In this document: piece after piece, positions 46,417-56,716 of the stretch | Numbering within the stretch: position 1 is the first letter of the stretch | Layout: the number at the start of each line of letters is the position of its first letter | NCBI RefSeq assembly: GCF_905475465.1 | Contig: NC_062251.1 | Coordinates: 6,255,001 to 6,319,000 of the forward strand | DNA from: Pieris napi | Taxonomy: Eukaryota > Arthropoda > Insecta > Lepidoptera > Pieridae | Reading direction: 5' to 3' | Length of the DNA stretch: 64,000 bases | Position numbers and translations under genes: made by a program | Notes under the pieces: generated by a model | What the model was told of the DNA's origin: nothing | The model's input: only the letters and a program-made list of their open reading frames with translations | Databases searched by the model: none

Positions 46417-47399
46417 AACGTCCAAATTACTTAATTTTGGCTGTTCTGTCTTGTACATATGATTCGTTACGTTACGAAGTTTCTACAACTCCAGAATAAA
46501 CGTAGAATTTAAAGCTGTATGGAGTTAATGACAGTCTTCATAAGGTTTTTCCTAATCATAAAACAAACGATTTCCTAGTAAATTGGAAATTTTTGAAAAT
46601 TTTGTTGAAAATCGAGTGTCATTAAGCCGTTGTCATTTAAAAAAATTCGTTTCGACTTTTTAAGTTTACTCAATATATTGCTGTATCAGTTGAAATTATA
46701 TTTAACGTGATTTTTTAACAATATTTTTTTCAGATTCTGTTAAATTTCAAAACAATTTAAATAACTAATAGACAACTAGCGGGGTTCTATATTATTCAAA
46801 ATTTTAATACCGGTTAGTAATGGTTTTACGGTTAAAAATCGTTGTTTTTATGACGTTATTAATCTGTCAAAAGTGACACAAACTTATTTTTAGTACCTTC
46901 ATAAATGACATTTCACTTTCCCACACATGTTTTAGACATTTTGAAACGTTATGTGAATCTGATATATCCGGTTTTTTAAACAATTTATACAATAAACCGG
47001 TATTAAGACCGATACCGGTTAAATATACCAGGTGTCTTCAGACTGCTCCGAATGAAAATAATTTCAATTTGTATAATTTGCTTTAAACCATTGACAGTAA
47101 TTAGAAAATAAAAACTGAAAAAAACTTAGTTGTTTTTTGTCTGTTTTGACAAAGCGTTTATGACTGGCCTATGTTGGACTTATAAGAAAATTAAATAAAC
47201 ATACATATTGTTTTCGGTATATTACCGGAAACAGTCTTTAAACACCCGGCATACCGTTTCATCTATGTATACAAAATCCCGGTACGTTTACTGCACTATC
47301 AAACAAATACATCCGTTAAATATAGGAATCCACTGATATGAAAAAATATAACCGTTCGTTATTTGGTGGTTCAGTCGCGCTCGGCGACTTTCGTTAGAG
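46417..47399 (-). other. Presumed RNF44 3' untranslated region and downstream DNA
   Basis: The RNF44 stop codon is at 47400-47402, so transcription continues into this region. I see no canonical AATAAA close to the stop on the minus strand, so the 3' end is not defined. Several ACCGG-containing short motifs occur at 46810-47280. Confidence 0.35.
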
Positions 47400-47462
47400 T
47401 CACTCGGAGTTGTTGAAGTATTCTGACGCGTTGCCGCGGCATATGGGGCAGGTGCGGTTCGA
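47400..47462 (-). CDS. RNF44: RNF38/44-like E3 ligase, last coding exon
   Basis: A 63-nt exon after TTTTTTTTTCAG encodes SNRTCPICRGNASEYFNNSE and a TGA stop. CPIC supplies the last two zinc ligands of the RING-H2 finger; the eight ligands are split between this exon and 47961-48073. Joining is in phase 0 after DKWLR. Short C-terminal tails after CPIC are usual for RNF38 and RNF44. The stop is intact. Confidence 0.94.
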   Translation of the reverse strand, partial: SNRTCPICRGNASEYFNNSE

Positions 47463-47960
47463 CTGAAAAAAAAAAACTAAATAAGCCACCAGTACAAATA
47501 ACTCCAATGCGGAAACCACAAACAACGAAAATTAACCTAACACACGATGACGTAATATAAGTACGGCCAATACGCGTTAGAGTGGGACAGAACGTATACT
47601 GCGTACTCACATCTCTCTGACGAGTTCGGTGATGTAGTTACGCGTTACAGTGAGACAGACAATATAGGCGTGTTAGACTGAGTCTGGTAGAGTTGGAGAA
47701 TGAATTAATAGCAAAGAAAAAAAATACCGCATAAATAAATATAATTGCATAAGTTGATAAAAAAATGCTATGCAATAGCTTTACCGCGGCAGTCCCCGCC
47801 GTTTAAATGCCTATTATACTGTCTAGGGAAGATGGAAGAGGAGGAAAGGAGTTCCACTCCTTAGCTGTTTCACAAGAAACGGCGAACCAAATCGTGCTGT
47901 GCGGCACCTGGTGATGTCAACAGTGAAGTGGTGAAACTCTAGTTCTACTCTGATACTCAC

Positions 47961-48073
47961 CCGTAGCCATTTATCGACGCACTTCGCGTGGAACTCGTGC
48001 GCACAAGGCAACACACGTATCGTCTGTCGAGCTTCAAACTCGCACATGCAGACCACGCACGAGGTTTGTTCGC
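47961..48073 (-). CDS. RNF44: RNF38/44-like E3 ligase, RING-H2 exon
   Basis: A 113-nt exon (TTTTCAG / GTGAGT) encoding the first six zinc ligands of the RING-H2 domain: EQTSCVVCMCEFEARQ followed by TIRVLPCAHEFHAKCVDKWL and R. The ligands are C-x2-C, then C, H, H and C. The order C-x2-C...C-x-H-x2-H-x2-C...C-x2-C, completed in the next exon, is the E2-binding ubiquitin-ligase fold. The wording MCEFE...VLPC-x-HEFHAKCVDKWL is almost diagnostic of RNF38/RNF44. The gene is likely to ubiquitinate substrates; targets cannot be read from sequence. I cannot decide between the vertebrate paralogue names. Confidence 0.96.
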
Positions 48074-48184
48074 CTGAAAATAACATATTCGAGTCACTTG
48101 TCAGCGACTGCATACACGGCTCACGGGGCTGTTCCAAAATTTAACAGCTGAAGATGCGCATACACCATCAGCACATAAGAGTAA

Positions 48185-48370
48185 TTTTATATAAGATTCA
48201 AAAGTCAAAATAATTTATTCATATAGGCCAACGCAAGGTACACTTATGAACGTCAAAAAAGAAATACATATGAAATGCTTCTTATTTTACATTTAGAGCC
48301 ATTTCTCAAATCCAGGGCGTAGAACGGAAGAGAAGAACTGGCAATAAACTCTCCGTAGAAGAGTCGAGTC
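48185..48370 (-). repeat. CR1-like LINE 3' tail in RNF44 intron
   Basis: On the minus strand it contains GCCAGTTCTTCTCTTCCGTT and CGCCCTGGATTTGAGAAAT. It is the same tail as at 5030-5190 and 58323-58450. Confidence 0.65.
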
Positions 48371-48439
48371 TGGAAATGCAGCCGAGAGATTCAGTCGGGT
48401 TACCTATTTATACTGGAGCAATTCATATCCAAGCACTAG

Positions 48440-49100
48440 GATCGTTTAAATCTATACTAATATTATAAAGAGGAAAGATTTGATTTTTTGTTTGTTTTAA
48501 ATGAATTTGCTCCGAAACTACTGGACCGATTTCAAAAATTCTTTCACCGTTGGCAAGCTACATTATTTCCGAGTGACATAGGCTATGTTTCATTTTCAAA
48601 AAAAATAGGGATGCTTACTAAAACTTGAATAATCTAACCCAAGGTGTAAAAAAATAAACAAAAAACTTCCTTCAACCGCGTGCGCTGCGAAAACTATAAA
48701 TGATAGAACAAAATGATGTATATCAATTTTTCAGGACACATCACTATCTATAAAAAATGTCCTTTTTTTATTTTTTTTTATTAAAATACCACTGCTAGAA
48801 AAGGCTCTTTATTCGTACCTAGGTATTGATCCTTATCAAAATAAATACCAACGTTTTACATAAGCTACAATTTAATGGCAAACCACCAAAAAAGGTGTTC
48901 TCCTGTCGTTTCTCTTGAATAGTTTACTACTATATGTAATATAACAAAAATCTTAGCCACAGCAACGCTTGGCCGAGTCTATTAGTTATATATATATAGG
49001 TATCACCCTATCCACACATACTTAATTATCTAGTGCAGCTAACATACACTACATATACTCTTGACAGTTATTACATATAAATTTAAACACACATTTCACA
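48440..49100. other. RNF44 intron, unassigned AT-rich DNA
   Basis: It contains Helitron/RTE-like material (CTATACTAATATTATAAAGA, ACTGGACCGATTTCAAAAAT) with no defined ends. Confidence 0.4.
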
Positions 49101-49104
49101 GACT

Positions 49105-49400
49105 ACTGGCTGTCAAGTATGTCTTTCTTTTTTTTTATGGCTCTGGCACGATTTGTGCATTAGCCAGCGTCAAGTATAAGATTTTTATAATTCGTGCTTT
49201 TTGCCTTAGAAATTCGACCATGTCCTCCATGTACGGTTTAGGCACTCGCCCGGTACCGCACAACCCTCCCAAAGGCCGAGAGCAAATTTAAATTAAATTA
49301 AAACTTGCCCTCGAACCGGGAATCGAACCCGATACCCCTCACCCAGCTGCCACTTAATAAGGCCGCTAGGCTATGAGGCCCTTAAGCTTGTCTTTCTTTC
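49105..49400 (-). mobile_element. Second type of tRNA-derived SINE
   Basis: On the minus strand the head reads GGCCTCATAGCCTAGCGGCC (A-box region) and GTATCGGGTTCGATTCCCGG, with the B box GGTTCGATTCC. This is followed by GAGGGCAAG and an AT-rich body. The head folds like a tRNA-derived promoter, but the body differs from the SINE at 5637. Confidence 0.6.
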
Positions 49401-49467
49401 TCTTGTTCATCCACTACAAGTGTAAATTAAACTAGAAAATTAAAATCATCAGTACCTTTTAGCTTAC

Positions 49468-49672
49468 CTTGATGAGTCTGCTCGCAGTACTTATAACTGG
49501 GCAGCAGATCGATTTCGTGCCTCGCCAGTCCTCTCGGCTTCGCTTCGCCCAGCCTTTCAGCTAGAGAGAGGAGAGCTTCATAGTTCTCGGTCTCGGGAGA
49601 GTCTGCGCCGTCCTCCCCCCGCGCCTCCCCGTAAGGGGAGAGTGGGAACATCGCAAGGAGATTCAGGAACAC
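49468..49672 (-). CDS. RNF44: RNF38/44-like E3 ligase, conserved pre-RING exon
   Basis: A 205-nt exon (TCGCACAG / GTAAGC). It encodes 68 residues plus one base: VFLNLLAMFPLSPYGE, an acidic insert, SPETENYEALLSLAERLGEA and KPRGLARHEIDLLPSYKY. The ENYEALL-x-LAERLGEAKPRGL-x-x-x-(E/D)I-x-x-LPS block is the best-known conserved segment just before the RING in RNF38/RNF44. Phases match both neighbours. Confidence 0.95.
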
Positions 49673-49747
49673 CTGTGCGACACGAATAAACTATCATTAC
49701 GTCGATTGCTTCTTGAGACGCTTGGGGGAGGGAATTCTAATGTTTTT

Positions 49748-50271
49748 GAAGTGAAACTTCTTTATCGGGGTTGGAAAAAAATTTAGTGTAACATTTTCTC
49801 GTTACGCGTCGCATTTTTCCGATACGCGCCATCTTTTGAAGTGAAACTTCTTTATCGACGTATGGGAGAAATTTTGTAGCAGGTTACGCGCCATGTTGCT
49901 TTTTGAAGTCAAACTTCTTTATCGGCGTTGGAAAAAAATTTACACACATTTGTCACATTTTTCGGTTACGCGCCATCTTTTTCTTGTCCCTACCACGGTT
50001 GATCCGAAGAGATTCGAAGCCATTAGTAACAAAAATGTATAATAACGATAACAATGATAGTAATACTAATAATTCTATTACAATTAATGAAATTCTGTAA
50101 TAATCTTAGTACTACATAGTAGTAAAGTAAAAAGTTAAAATGAAATAATTGTATTTGTATTCATGTCTATGATAATAAAAGCCTTTTGTTAAACTTTATT
50201 TAACCAATTTCGTTAAGTTGCATATAGTAGATCATTTTTCGAAAAATAAGGTCATAAAGAAGTTTCACTTC
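49748..50271 (+). mobile_element. Repeat with GAAGTGAAACTTC ends
   Basis: It starts with three near-repeats of GAAGTGAAACTTCTTTATCG (49748, 49840 and about 49906) and ends with the inverted ATAAAGAAGTTTCACTTC at 50254-50271. It has family resemblance to 2637, 32200 and 55525. Probably a MITE with subterminal tandem units; non-coding. Confidence 0.6.
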
Positions 50272-50319
50272 TTACGTGTGTACACATTTTTTATTTTATT
50301 AGATATAGGTCAGCCAACA

Positions 50320-50460
50320 GATATGCACCAATGTTATACTTCTTTTGGCGCGTTAGGGAAAAATTATGAGTATATATTTTTAAGACGCGCGCGTACACCG
50401 TCACAAAAACACCCTGAAGTTAGCTATAGTCAACATTTTAGTTTTTTCTATCATTTCGAA
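50320..50460. repeat. Fragment of the TATACTTCTTTTGGCGCG MITE family
   Basis: TTATACTTCTTTTGGCGCGT and, after ~60 bp, GACGCGCGCGTACACCGTCA match one end of copies A-D. The rest is missing. Confidence 0.5.
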
Positions 50461-50685
50461 GGTAGAGTGTAATTTGAGATGGTATAGACCAATCACAATC
50501 AAGAGTTTTGAGTTTCATTTTACATTCTTACCCCCCCCCCTCCCTCTTTTTACACAGCTAGTTCGCCATTTAATTTTAAAGTGACCAATTCCACAATCAC
50601 CACTACATTATAGGGGCTTCACGCAAGCAAAGCAAAGCAATTTTCAAATGCCGGCAACGCACTTTCAAGACTCTTGAGGCTTTTT

Positions 50686-51449
50686 ACGGCCTGGCCACGG
50701 GGATCGGCGGTGCGAACTGCGATGCGGGAGGCGAGGCGACCATTCGCGCGGGGCCGTTTGCAGGCCACGGACCAGTCACGTTTGCCGCCGCGACCAGTAA
50801 GGAAGTTCGACAGCGAAATGTCTTTATCGAAATCATCTCGATATTGCTTGGAAAGTAATAGCTTTTGGTGCAAGATCTAATATTTGGAGAAATTGTGGAG
50901 AATTCCACAAGAAGTATGAGAAATTCAGAATATATCCAGAATTATTTTTTTGAGTATACCAGAATGAGTATTGAAACCTTCAATTATATTCTTATGAATA
51001 TTCAACCAGAATTGGAAAAAAAAGTTAATGCAAATAGAATTTTAAGTGCCGCTGAAAAATTGTTTTTGAGATTAAGGTATATTAAATTAATGCTGTGGAT
51101 GGCCAGACTTCCAAATAGCTGGTCTAGCCAGTATTTCAGTAACAAAAAACTCTGTATTCATTTTTCGCCGCGACCGCGACTAAACTTATTTATTCCCTTC
51201 TCTATTCGCCGCGACTGCCGCTCGACTCCGTGGCTTGCACCGTACTGATTCATGCATTTGTTTCACTCGCCCGTCGCGACGTCAGTCGCCCGCGCGATTC
51301 GCTCGGTACTTTTCGCCGGTCGCATCGCTGGTCGCCGTTGCGCGTGGCTTGATTAGTACATTGCTATGAGTTTATTTCAGTCGCTAGACGCATCGCGGTT
51401 CGCACCGCGCGAATATTCGCGTCGGCGAATGTCCCGTGGCCAGGCTGTT
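50686..51449 (+). mobile_element. Harbinger-like element with truncated transposase, copy 2
   Basis: Nearly identical to copy 1 (37102-37865): ends CGGCCTGGCCACGGG / CCCGTGGCCAGGCTG, TTA at both flanks, and the same N-terminal transposase frame (50865-51248) breaking off after LRY. It lies in the RNF44 intron 49673-51515, about 66 bp from the donor of exon 51516-51599. High similarity of the two copies suggests recent mobilisation in trans. Confidence 0.8.
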
Positions 51450-51515
51450 AGTGACCTCGCTCTTTGTCCCCCTATTCCATGAAAAGTCAAATATTCAAGG
51501 ATATTAAATGTTTAC

Positions 51516-51599
51516 CTGGTAGGTAGGCGGTGGTGGCGGTAATGACAGCGGCGATGCGACGTGTAACTGAGGTAATGCGTTCACAAGACCGCCTCCGCC
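51516..51599 (-). CDS. RNF44: RNF38/44-like E3 ligase, proline-rich exon
   Basis: An 84-nt exon (ATTACAG / GTAAAC), phase 0 at both ends, encoding GGGGLVNALPQLHVAS and PLSLPPPPPTYQ. It precedes the VFLNLLAMFPLS exon as expected; proline-rich linkers just before the LAMFPLSP motif are typical of RNF38/RNF44. Confidence 0.88.
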
Positions 51600-51647
51600 C
51601 TGTAATTAATTAATTATTATTTATTAAAGTACACCATTTTATATCTA

Positions 51648-52063
51648 TCTATATATATAAAAATGAAACCCGTTTTCCGTTGTCACGACATAACATGAAA
51701 ACGGCTTGACCGATTTATCTGATTCTTTTTTTATAATATTCCTTGAAGTACGAGGATGGTTCTTACGGAGAGAAAAATTAAAAAAATTGAGTGAAAAAGT
51801 CTAAAAACAACACTATTCTATATTCCCATACAAAAAATTCGTAATAATACTTAAAAAGTCGATTTGAACTTTAATACCATATCATAAAGTTTAAGTGTTA
51901 GTGGAGGGGTTCCGGGAAGGTACATTTTTATTTTTTGACATATTTTTTGTATTATCAACTTTCTCTTTTTTATCTTAGCTAGACCGGTGTCCCGAATAGC
52001 AGAATAAGTATTAAAAAAAAATAAAGAATCGACTGTTAGGTGGTACGATGTTCGCCAGGCTAG
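51648..52063 (+). mobile_element. Non-autonomous Helitron, GTTTTCCGTTGTCACGAC family, copy 3
   Basis: Starts TCTATATATATAAAAATG, ends GGTACGATGTTCGCCAGG then CTAG (52060-52063) followed by T; 416 bp. It matches the minus-strand copies at 1964-2387 and 9514-9992. It starts 48 bp from the RNF44 exon 51516-51599 and ends one base from the small inverted-repeat element. Confidence 0.7.
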
Positions 52064-52064
52064 T

Positions 52065-52379
52065 ATAATATAGAAATTTTACCTAAAAATAAAATTTGTA
52101 TTATGTTTCCTAAGACGTCCGAGGTCCATTATGAGGAGAGTACATCGTTTCCTTTTCCGCCCAAATCGCTAGTATCCGACCTTTTCCCACCACGTGACAC
52201 CGCCGCCAGCGCCCAGCGTTTGAAACTGGAACTAACTTTTTATCGCGCTAAAGCAAGCCGCCAGAACTCTTGTTCATTGTTTGTCTCATAATAAGAGAAC
52301 CAGGAAGAGCTTGTTTGGACCTCGGACGTCTTAGGAAACATAATACAAATTTTATTTTTAGGTAAAATTTCTATATTAT
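52065..52379. mobile_element. Small DIRS-related element with perfect 64-bp inverted repeats
   Basis: Arms 52065-52128 and 52316-52379 are perfect reverse complements of 64 bp. The inner 187 bp (up to CTTGTTCATTGTT) match the start of the DIRS element next door (revcomp of about 56855-57009), then diverge into TGTCTCATAATAAGAGAACC. It thus looks like a deletion derivative keeping DIRS leader sequence and ends. The 62-residue frame in it is the shared leader, not a proven protein. Confidence 0.8.
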
Positions 52380-52639
52380 GTGTTCCGTTTGACGTCCGAG
52401 GTCCATTATGAGAGACGTGTTTGTTATCTCCTGGTGGCTTGTAAAGTTATATATTAATAACTAAAAAACGCAACAATGTGATTTGAATTATTTATATCCG
52501 ATAGAATCATGATGAAATAAACAATACAAGCTAATTAAAGCCTAAGCTTTAGCATCATTTAATAAACATAATAACAAAAAAATTATTGTTTATAATGAAG
52601 TAGAATACTTGGCTAATCATTAAGCGGCCGAAAGTACTG

Positions 52640-53100
52640 AGAAAGAGACTTCTGATTGAGTCTCAGCATTCTGACTATTATTATCTAGATTTCGACAATA
52701 ATATATCTTTAATGTACTTTCATGACGCCAATTTGCCTAACCAAGAATATCATTTATGTTTCTAAAACAATTTAGCGAAGCAACAGCTGATCAAGTACCC
52801 CGAGATGCTTCGATACCTGATTCCAAAAGGGGTTTCTTGACCCAGCCCCCAAAAATTGTGGGCGTAGCTGGTCTTACAGGATATCTGGTTGTAATAAACA
52901 AATTTGTCAAGGAGCCTCATCTATTATTAGAGACAGTTATGAGTGTCCTAAGCCAAAATAAGGGATTTAGATGCTTCTCCGGGCACGATAAAAACGTCCA
53001 ACTTGACTGTCTATACGTTCCTGTATCTGTTTTAAAACCGAAACCCGGATGCAAAGTGATGGAATCACCGTTATCAATAAAATGCTGAGGCTCGAAAAAG
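52640..53100 (-). pseudogene. DIRS tyrosine recombinase domain, with stops
   Basis: A single minus-strand frame, broken by three stop codons, shows GGWVKKPLLESGIEAS, then a stop at the position of the conserved Arg before SAVASLNCFRNINDIL, another stop, and WRHESTLKIYYCRNL. This is the C-terminal half of the recombinase catalytic domain with the nucleophilic Tyr in the KIYYCRNL context. Upstream, FLSCPEKHLNPLFWL and LTNLFITTRYPVRPATP are also in the frame. The stops, one at the expected catalytic Arg, mean it is dead. The 110-residue plus-strand frame here is its shadow. Confidence 0.8.
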
Positions 53101-53567
53101 CAAGAGAGTCAAATCATGAACTCTATGCCCAGAAGCCAATAAAATTATTGTGGCTGTGTGTTTCGAGCTATGAAATAAATTTTGCTCATCTAGTTTTAGG
53201 CTTTTCAAATAATTTATAACTTTCCCCGCTTCCCATACTGGCAATTACTGCGCGATTGGTCTAGCTATAGATAGGATTGAGCTAGCGCTTTAAGGATATG
53301 TTTTACTAATTTATTAGATAAAATTTTAACATCGCTTAGAGCCTCACAAATTGATGCTATGTCAGATTTGTGAACTAAAATAGATATAGATCTATTTAGA
53401 TAATAGATTTAGATATATAGATATCTATGCCAGATGATCCTTTATAAATAGGTTTGCTAAGAATCTAGCTACATCAGGAGAGCCGGGAATCGACAGTTTA
53501 TATTACTATGTTGACACCAATTTACCCATTTATACCAAATAGGGGCATGTTTTCCTTGTTGAAGCTC

Positions 53568-54551
53568 TCAAACACGACGAAATAAGTTGTTTTTCGTCTC
53601 GTGTTTTGCAGCCAAAATCAGCCACGCTTCCAACTGTAATTTCTGCCCTTGAGGAGGAGGTTGACCCGTTACGGTATTTATCAGGGTTTTGTTTAGATTC
53701 CGTATTGGTAGCGAGGGTGCAAGTGCTCGGCCTTTCAAATCCGGGCGCCAAAAAGGCTTCCTCCACCTGGGTGCTATTATTATGAACTTCCCTTGGGATA
53801 AGTTGAGATCGTGCAGCACTCGAGGTAGAGGCACTGGCGGTGGAAATATCCACGCTAGATTGTATCGCCAGCATTTACTGAAGGCGTGGTGAAGCAAGTG
53901 TTGGAGTCTAATAAGTCTAGCGACACATAACTTGCCACGACAAGAGCCTCTCGTGACGCGAAAAGATCTATTTCGGGGGTTCCCCATCGTCTGAATATGT
54001 CCGTGGTTGCCTCTTTCAAGAGATGCCATTCGGTGCCCCTGCGATTGCGCGAGAGGTAATCGGCTTCCACGTTGTACATTCCCGGCAAGGAAGTGAGGGA
54101 TAAGTACAATATTCAAACTGTCCGTCAATGCCAGAAGATCTTTTGTCAATTTTAACAGCATTTGGGACCTTGTTCCTCCTTCGTTTTTTATGTACGATAC
54201 AACAGTTTTGCTGTCGCTTTGCAGGATTACCATCGAGTTCTTTAGGACTTCGGATGTCAAAGAGATTGCTGCTACCACAGCGTGCATCTCCTTTAAATTG
54301 CAATGCCACTCAATCTGACTTTGAGTCCAAGAACCATTCAGGGGTTTGTTGTTGATTAGCGCTCCCCATTGTAGATCCGAGGCATCGGTGACAATGTAAT
54401 TCACATGCCTTGTTTTGAAGTGAATCGGTGTTTTGTGACTGAGGTTGTGCAAACACCATACCACGTCCTGATTCACCTCTGCAAGAGAACTCGAGCAAAG
54501 AGGAGCTCTCCTAAATGCATTGCTGTGTCGCTGCAGCGTTCGGCAACGCAA
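53568..54551 (-). pseudogene. DIRS RNase H and downstream region
   Basis: A 327-residue minus-strand frame plus overlapping frames (53855-54109, 53530-53874). It contains the RNase H signatures YIVTDASDLQWGALI, CNLKEMHAV and ILQSDSKTVVSYI (D, E, D positions). Further on are PEIDLFASREALVV, LAWIFPPPVPLPRVL and IIIAPRWRKPFWRP, typical of the DIRS region between RNase H and recombinase. Several frame changes show decay. Confidence 0.82.
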
Positions 54552-54592
54552 CCTTCCCCGGTGGGTGATGAAGGTCGCAAAATTGAGATACC

Positions 54593-55453
54593 CTAAGAGG
54601 CGTTGGGCCTGCTTGAGGGTCCAATTTGCCGGCTGACAAGCGTGTTATCAGGCACTGACGAATTTTGATAACTTTTTACGGGTAAGGACTTTGCATTTGA
54701 TAGTGTGTCCCACGTGATACCCAGAAAATCGATCGACCTCGTTGGAGTGCATATCGACTTCTCTCGATTTATGGTCCAGCCCAGGTTCTTCAAAAAGGTC
54801 ATGGCTACGAGAACCTGGGAGTTAAGAATTGTTCTGTCCTGATGGACCAGTAAGTAATCGTTCAAGAAAACGATCACTCTTAAGCCCTGACGGCGTTATA
54901 GCTCGGCTGTCCAATTTGTCAACGAAGCAATCATTTTCGGAGCTATGGCCAACCCAATAGGTAGACAAGTCATTTGAAGGAGCCTTCCCTCGTAACTGAT
55001 ACGCAGAAAGCAACGATGTTCGAGGGAAATCGGTACATGATAGTAGGATTGCCTGTGATCCAGCTTCACCATCCAATCGCCTTTTTGTAGGAAATTTGGC
55101 ATTTGGTGGTGATGAAACAGATGAAAAGGTTCTGGTTTCATGAACCGATTTAAAGATTTTAGGCTGAAAATGACTCGATTTTTCCGTTCTTCGTTATTAT
55201 GAAATATGAACGATATGATATGATAGATATGAACGACGGAGTCAGCGGTGCTGGCTCCAGTATATGGTCTCGAATCATGGTATGTATTTCCAAGGAAATC
55301 GAAGTTGAAACAGGTGTTTGCAACTTTTTTAGGATTTAGGACAGTACTAATAGCGGTTTTCGATTGAAAGTTATTCGAGCGGAGGTTATTAATTTTAGAA
55401 TGGAAAAAGGAGGTTTTAATTTCACCCAATTTTTGTGATAGTTCCTTAAACAT
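54593..55453 (-). pseudogene. DIRS reverse transcriptase
   Basis: Frames 54896-55453 and 54593-54877. The first holds LQKGDWMVKLDHRQSYYHVP, the CFLRISYEGRLLQMTCLPIG block and LAIAPKMIASL. The second holds the catalytic-loop region VFLNDYLLVHQD, then FLKNLGWTINREKS and IDFLGITWDT. The catalytic pair expected as DD reads ND, one more sign of inactivity. A frameshift separates the two halves. Confidence 0.85.
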
Positions 55454-55524
55454 CCGCCCGAAAAGCCCATCGAGTCACTTATGTTGGTATTTATTTGGAT
55501 TGTTATATTTGCGTCCCCCCTTTT

Positions 55525-55783
55525 GATGTGAAACATCTATAACCGCACGTAAAACCGATTTCTGGTGTGGCGACAAATGCCGTGGCGATGCCACGCTATA
55601 TGATGGTATATATACACTCTATATGCAGTAGTGTGTACGGTGTATTTCGAAGTCATTGATTAAACGAATTAAGTAGTCACGTTTTGAAATAAATTCGTAA
55701 ATTTTTGTATTTAAATGAAAATAAATGTTTATTCAATAAATAGTCATCGTTATTTTAGCAAAATAATGTCGATGTTTCACATC
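55525..55783. mobile_element. MITE with GATGTGAAACATC ends inside DIRS gag
   Basis: GATGTGAAACATCTATAAC on the left and GTCGATGTTTCACATCTG on the right bracket about 259 bp of AT-rich DNA. It separates gag-like sequence (reading SQVSQKPFLGNRYNSKQG on the minus strand at about 55900) from the frame that leads into the reverse transcriptase. Its ends resemble GAAGTGAAACTTC of the 49748 element. Confidence 0.55.
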
Positions 55784-56530
55784 TGCCAGGCGTCCCGTGA
55801 CGGCTCACATTTTTTATTTTCGTGATCATCGAAGTTGTGACTCTGTTGTCCTTGTTTTGAGTTGTATCGGTTACCAAGAAAGGGCTTTTGACTAACCTGA
55901 GACGTTGAAGCTACAGGCGATTAAAAACGTATGCGTGATTTAACGCGTATTGTTTTAGATTGGTACCCGCTTATTCTGTCAATTTTGACAATACTACCAA
56001 CATTTTGTAAATATTTAGATAATTTTTCAGGATTAAACTTGTACTCCGAAGAGGGGTGGGAATTTTATCTAAATCTTCTATAACATGTTTTTAAAGTTTG
56101 ACCAAAACATTCTTGCAATTTATTATGTATAGAATTTAAATTAAGAACCACGTTCGACTGAAGACCACTAAAACGCTACGTAACGCTTTATTGATAAACT
56201 CATTTTTAAATCGGTAAAAGCAGGAAAAGCAACGTATTTCTTTTGTATATCAATATAACGTACACAGTTCAAATCAGAAATGTAAAAACCTCCGCATTGA
56301 AATTAATATTATAATTTATAACTCAGAGGTTCTTGAACCGACACGTCTAAATGAGCAATATCATTAACTACAGCCGCATGGTTCAAAAAAGGGTCGTGTA
56401 GGTTTGCATTATTAGATTCGGTCACTTTATGTAACATGCCAGACGACGCAGCATAATTGTAAAACAGTATTATTAAGGTGACTCACCAATTACTGCGACA
56501 ATTGCTCAAACCTGAGAATAATCACGTGAA

Positions 56531-56716
56531 TTACTGCTGTGGCGGCGGTTCTTCATCCTCTTCACTCGTACTCGAACTTTGCGAAGAACTCGGCTTGTCA
56601 GAACTTGCAGAGACAATATCTCCCGTGATATGAGACGGCCTTGTAAAGCGCGGGTGAGGCACGTTTGACCGCGTAGCCAACACATTTACACCGATTTTAG
56701 CACTTTCATTAGCCAT
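56531..56716 (-). pseudogene. DIRS gag-like N-terminus
   Basis: A 61-residue frame with ATG at 56716: MANESAKIGVNVLATRSNVP, a Ser/Asp-rich part and a Glu/Pro/Gln-rich end. It begins 332 bp inside the right terminus, where ORF1 of the retroelement should start. Downstream, gag-like pieces continue in shifting frames to about 55790 with many stops (e.g. NYAASSGMLHKVTE near 56440). No domain can be named. Confidence 0.5.

Noticed and set aside
49290..49400. A genuine tRNA gene on the minus strand
   Set aside because: A and B boxes are tRNA-like, but the sequence lacks a proper acceptor stem and continues into a SINE-like body.
52756..53088. 110-residue plus-strand open frame
   Set aside because: It lies opposite the DIRS tyrosine recombinase relic, whose minus-strand translation is clearly recognisable.
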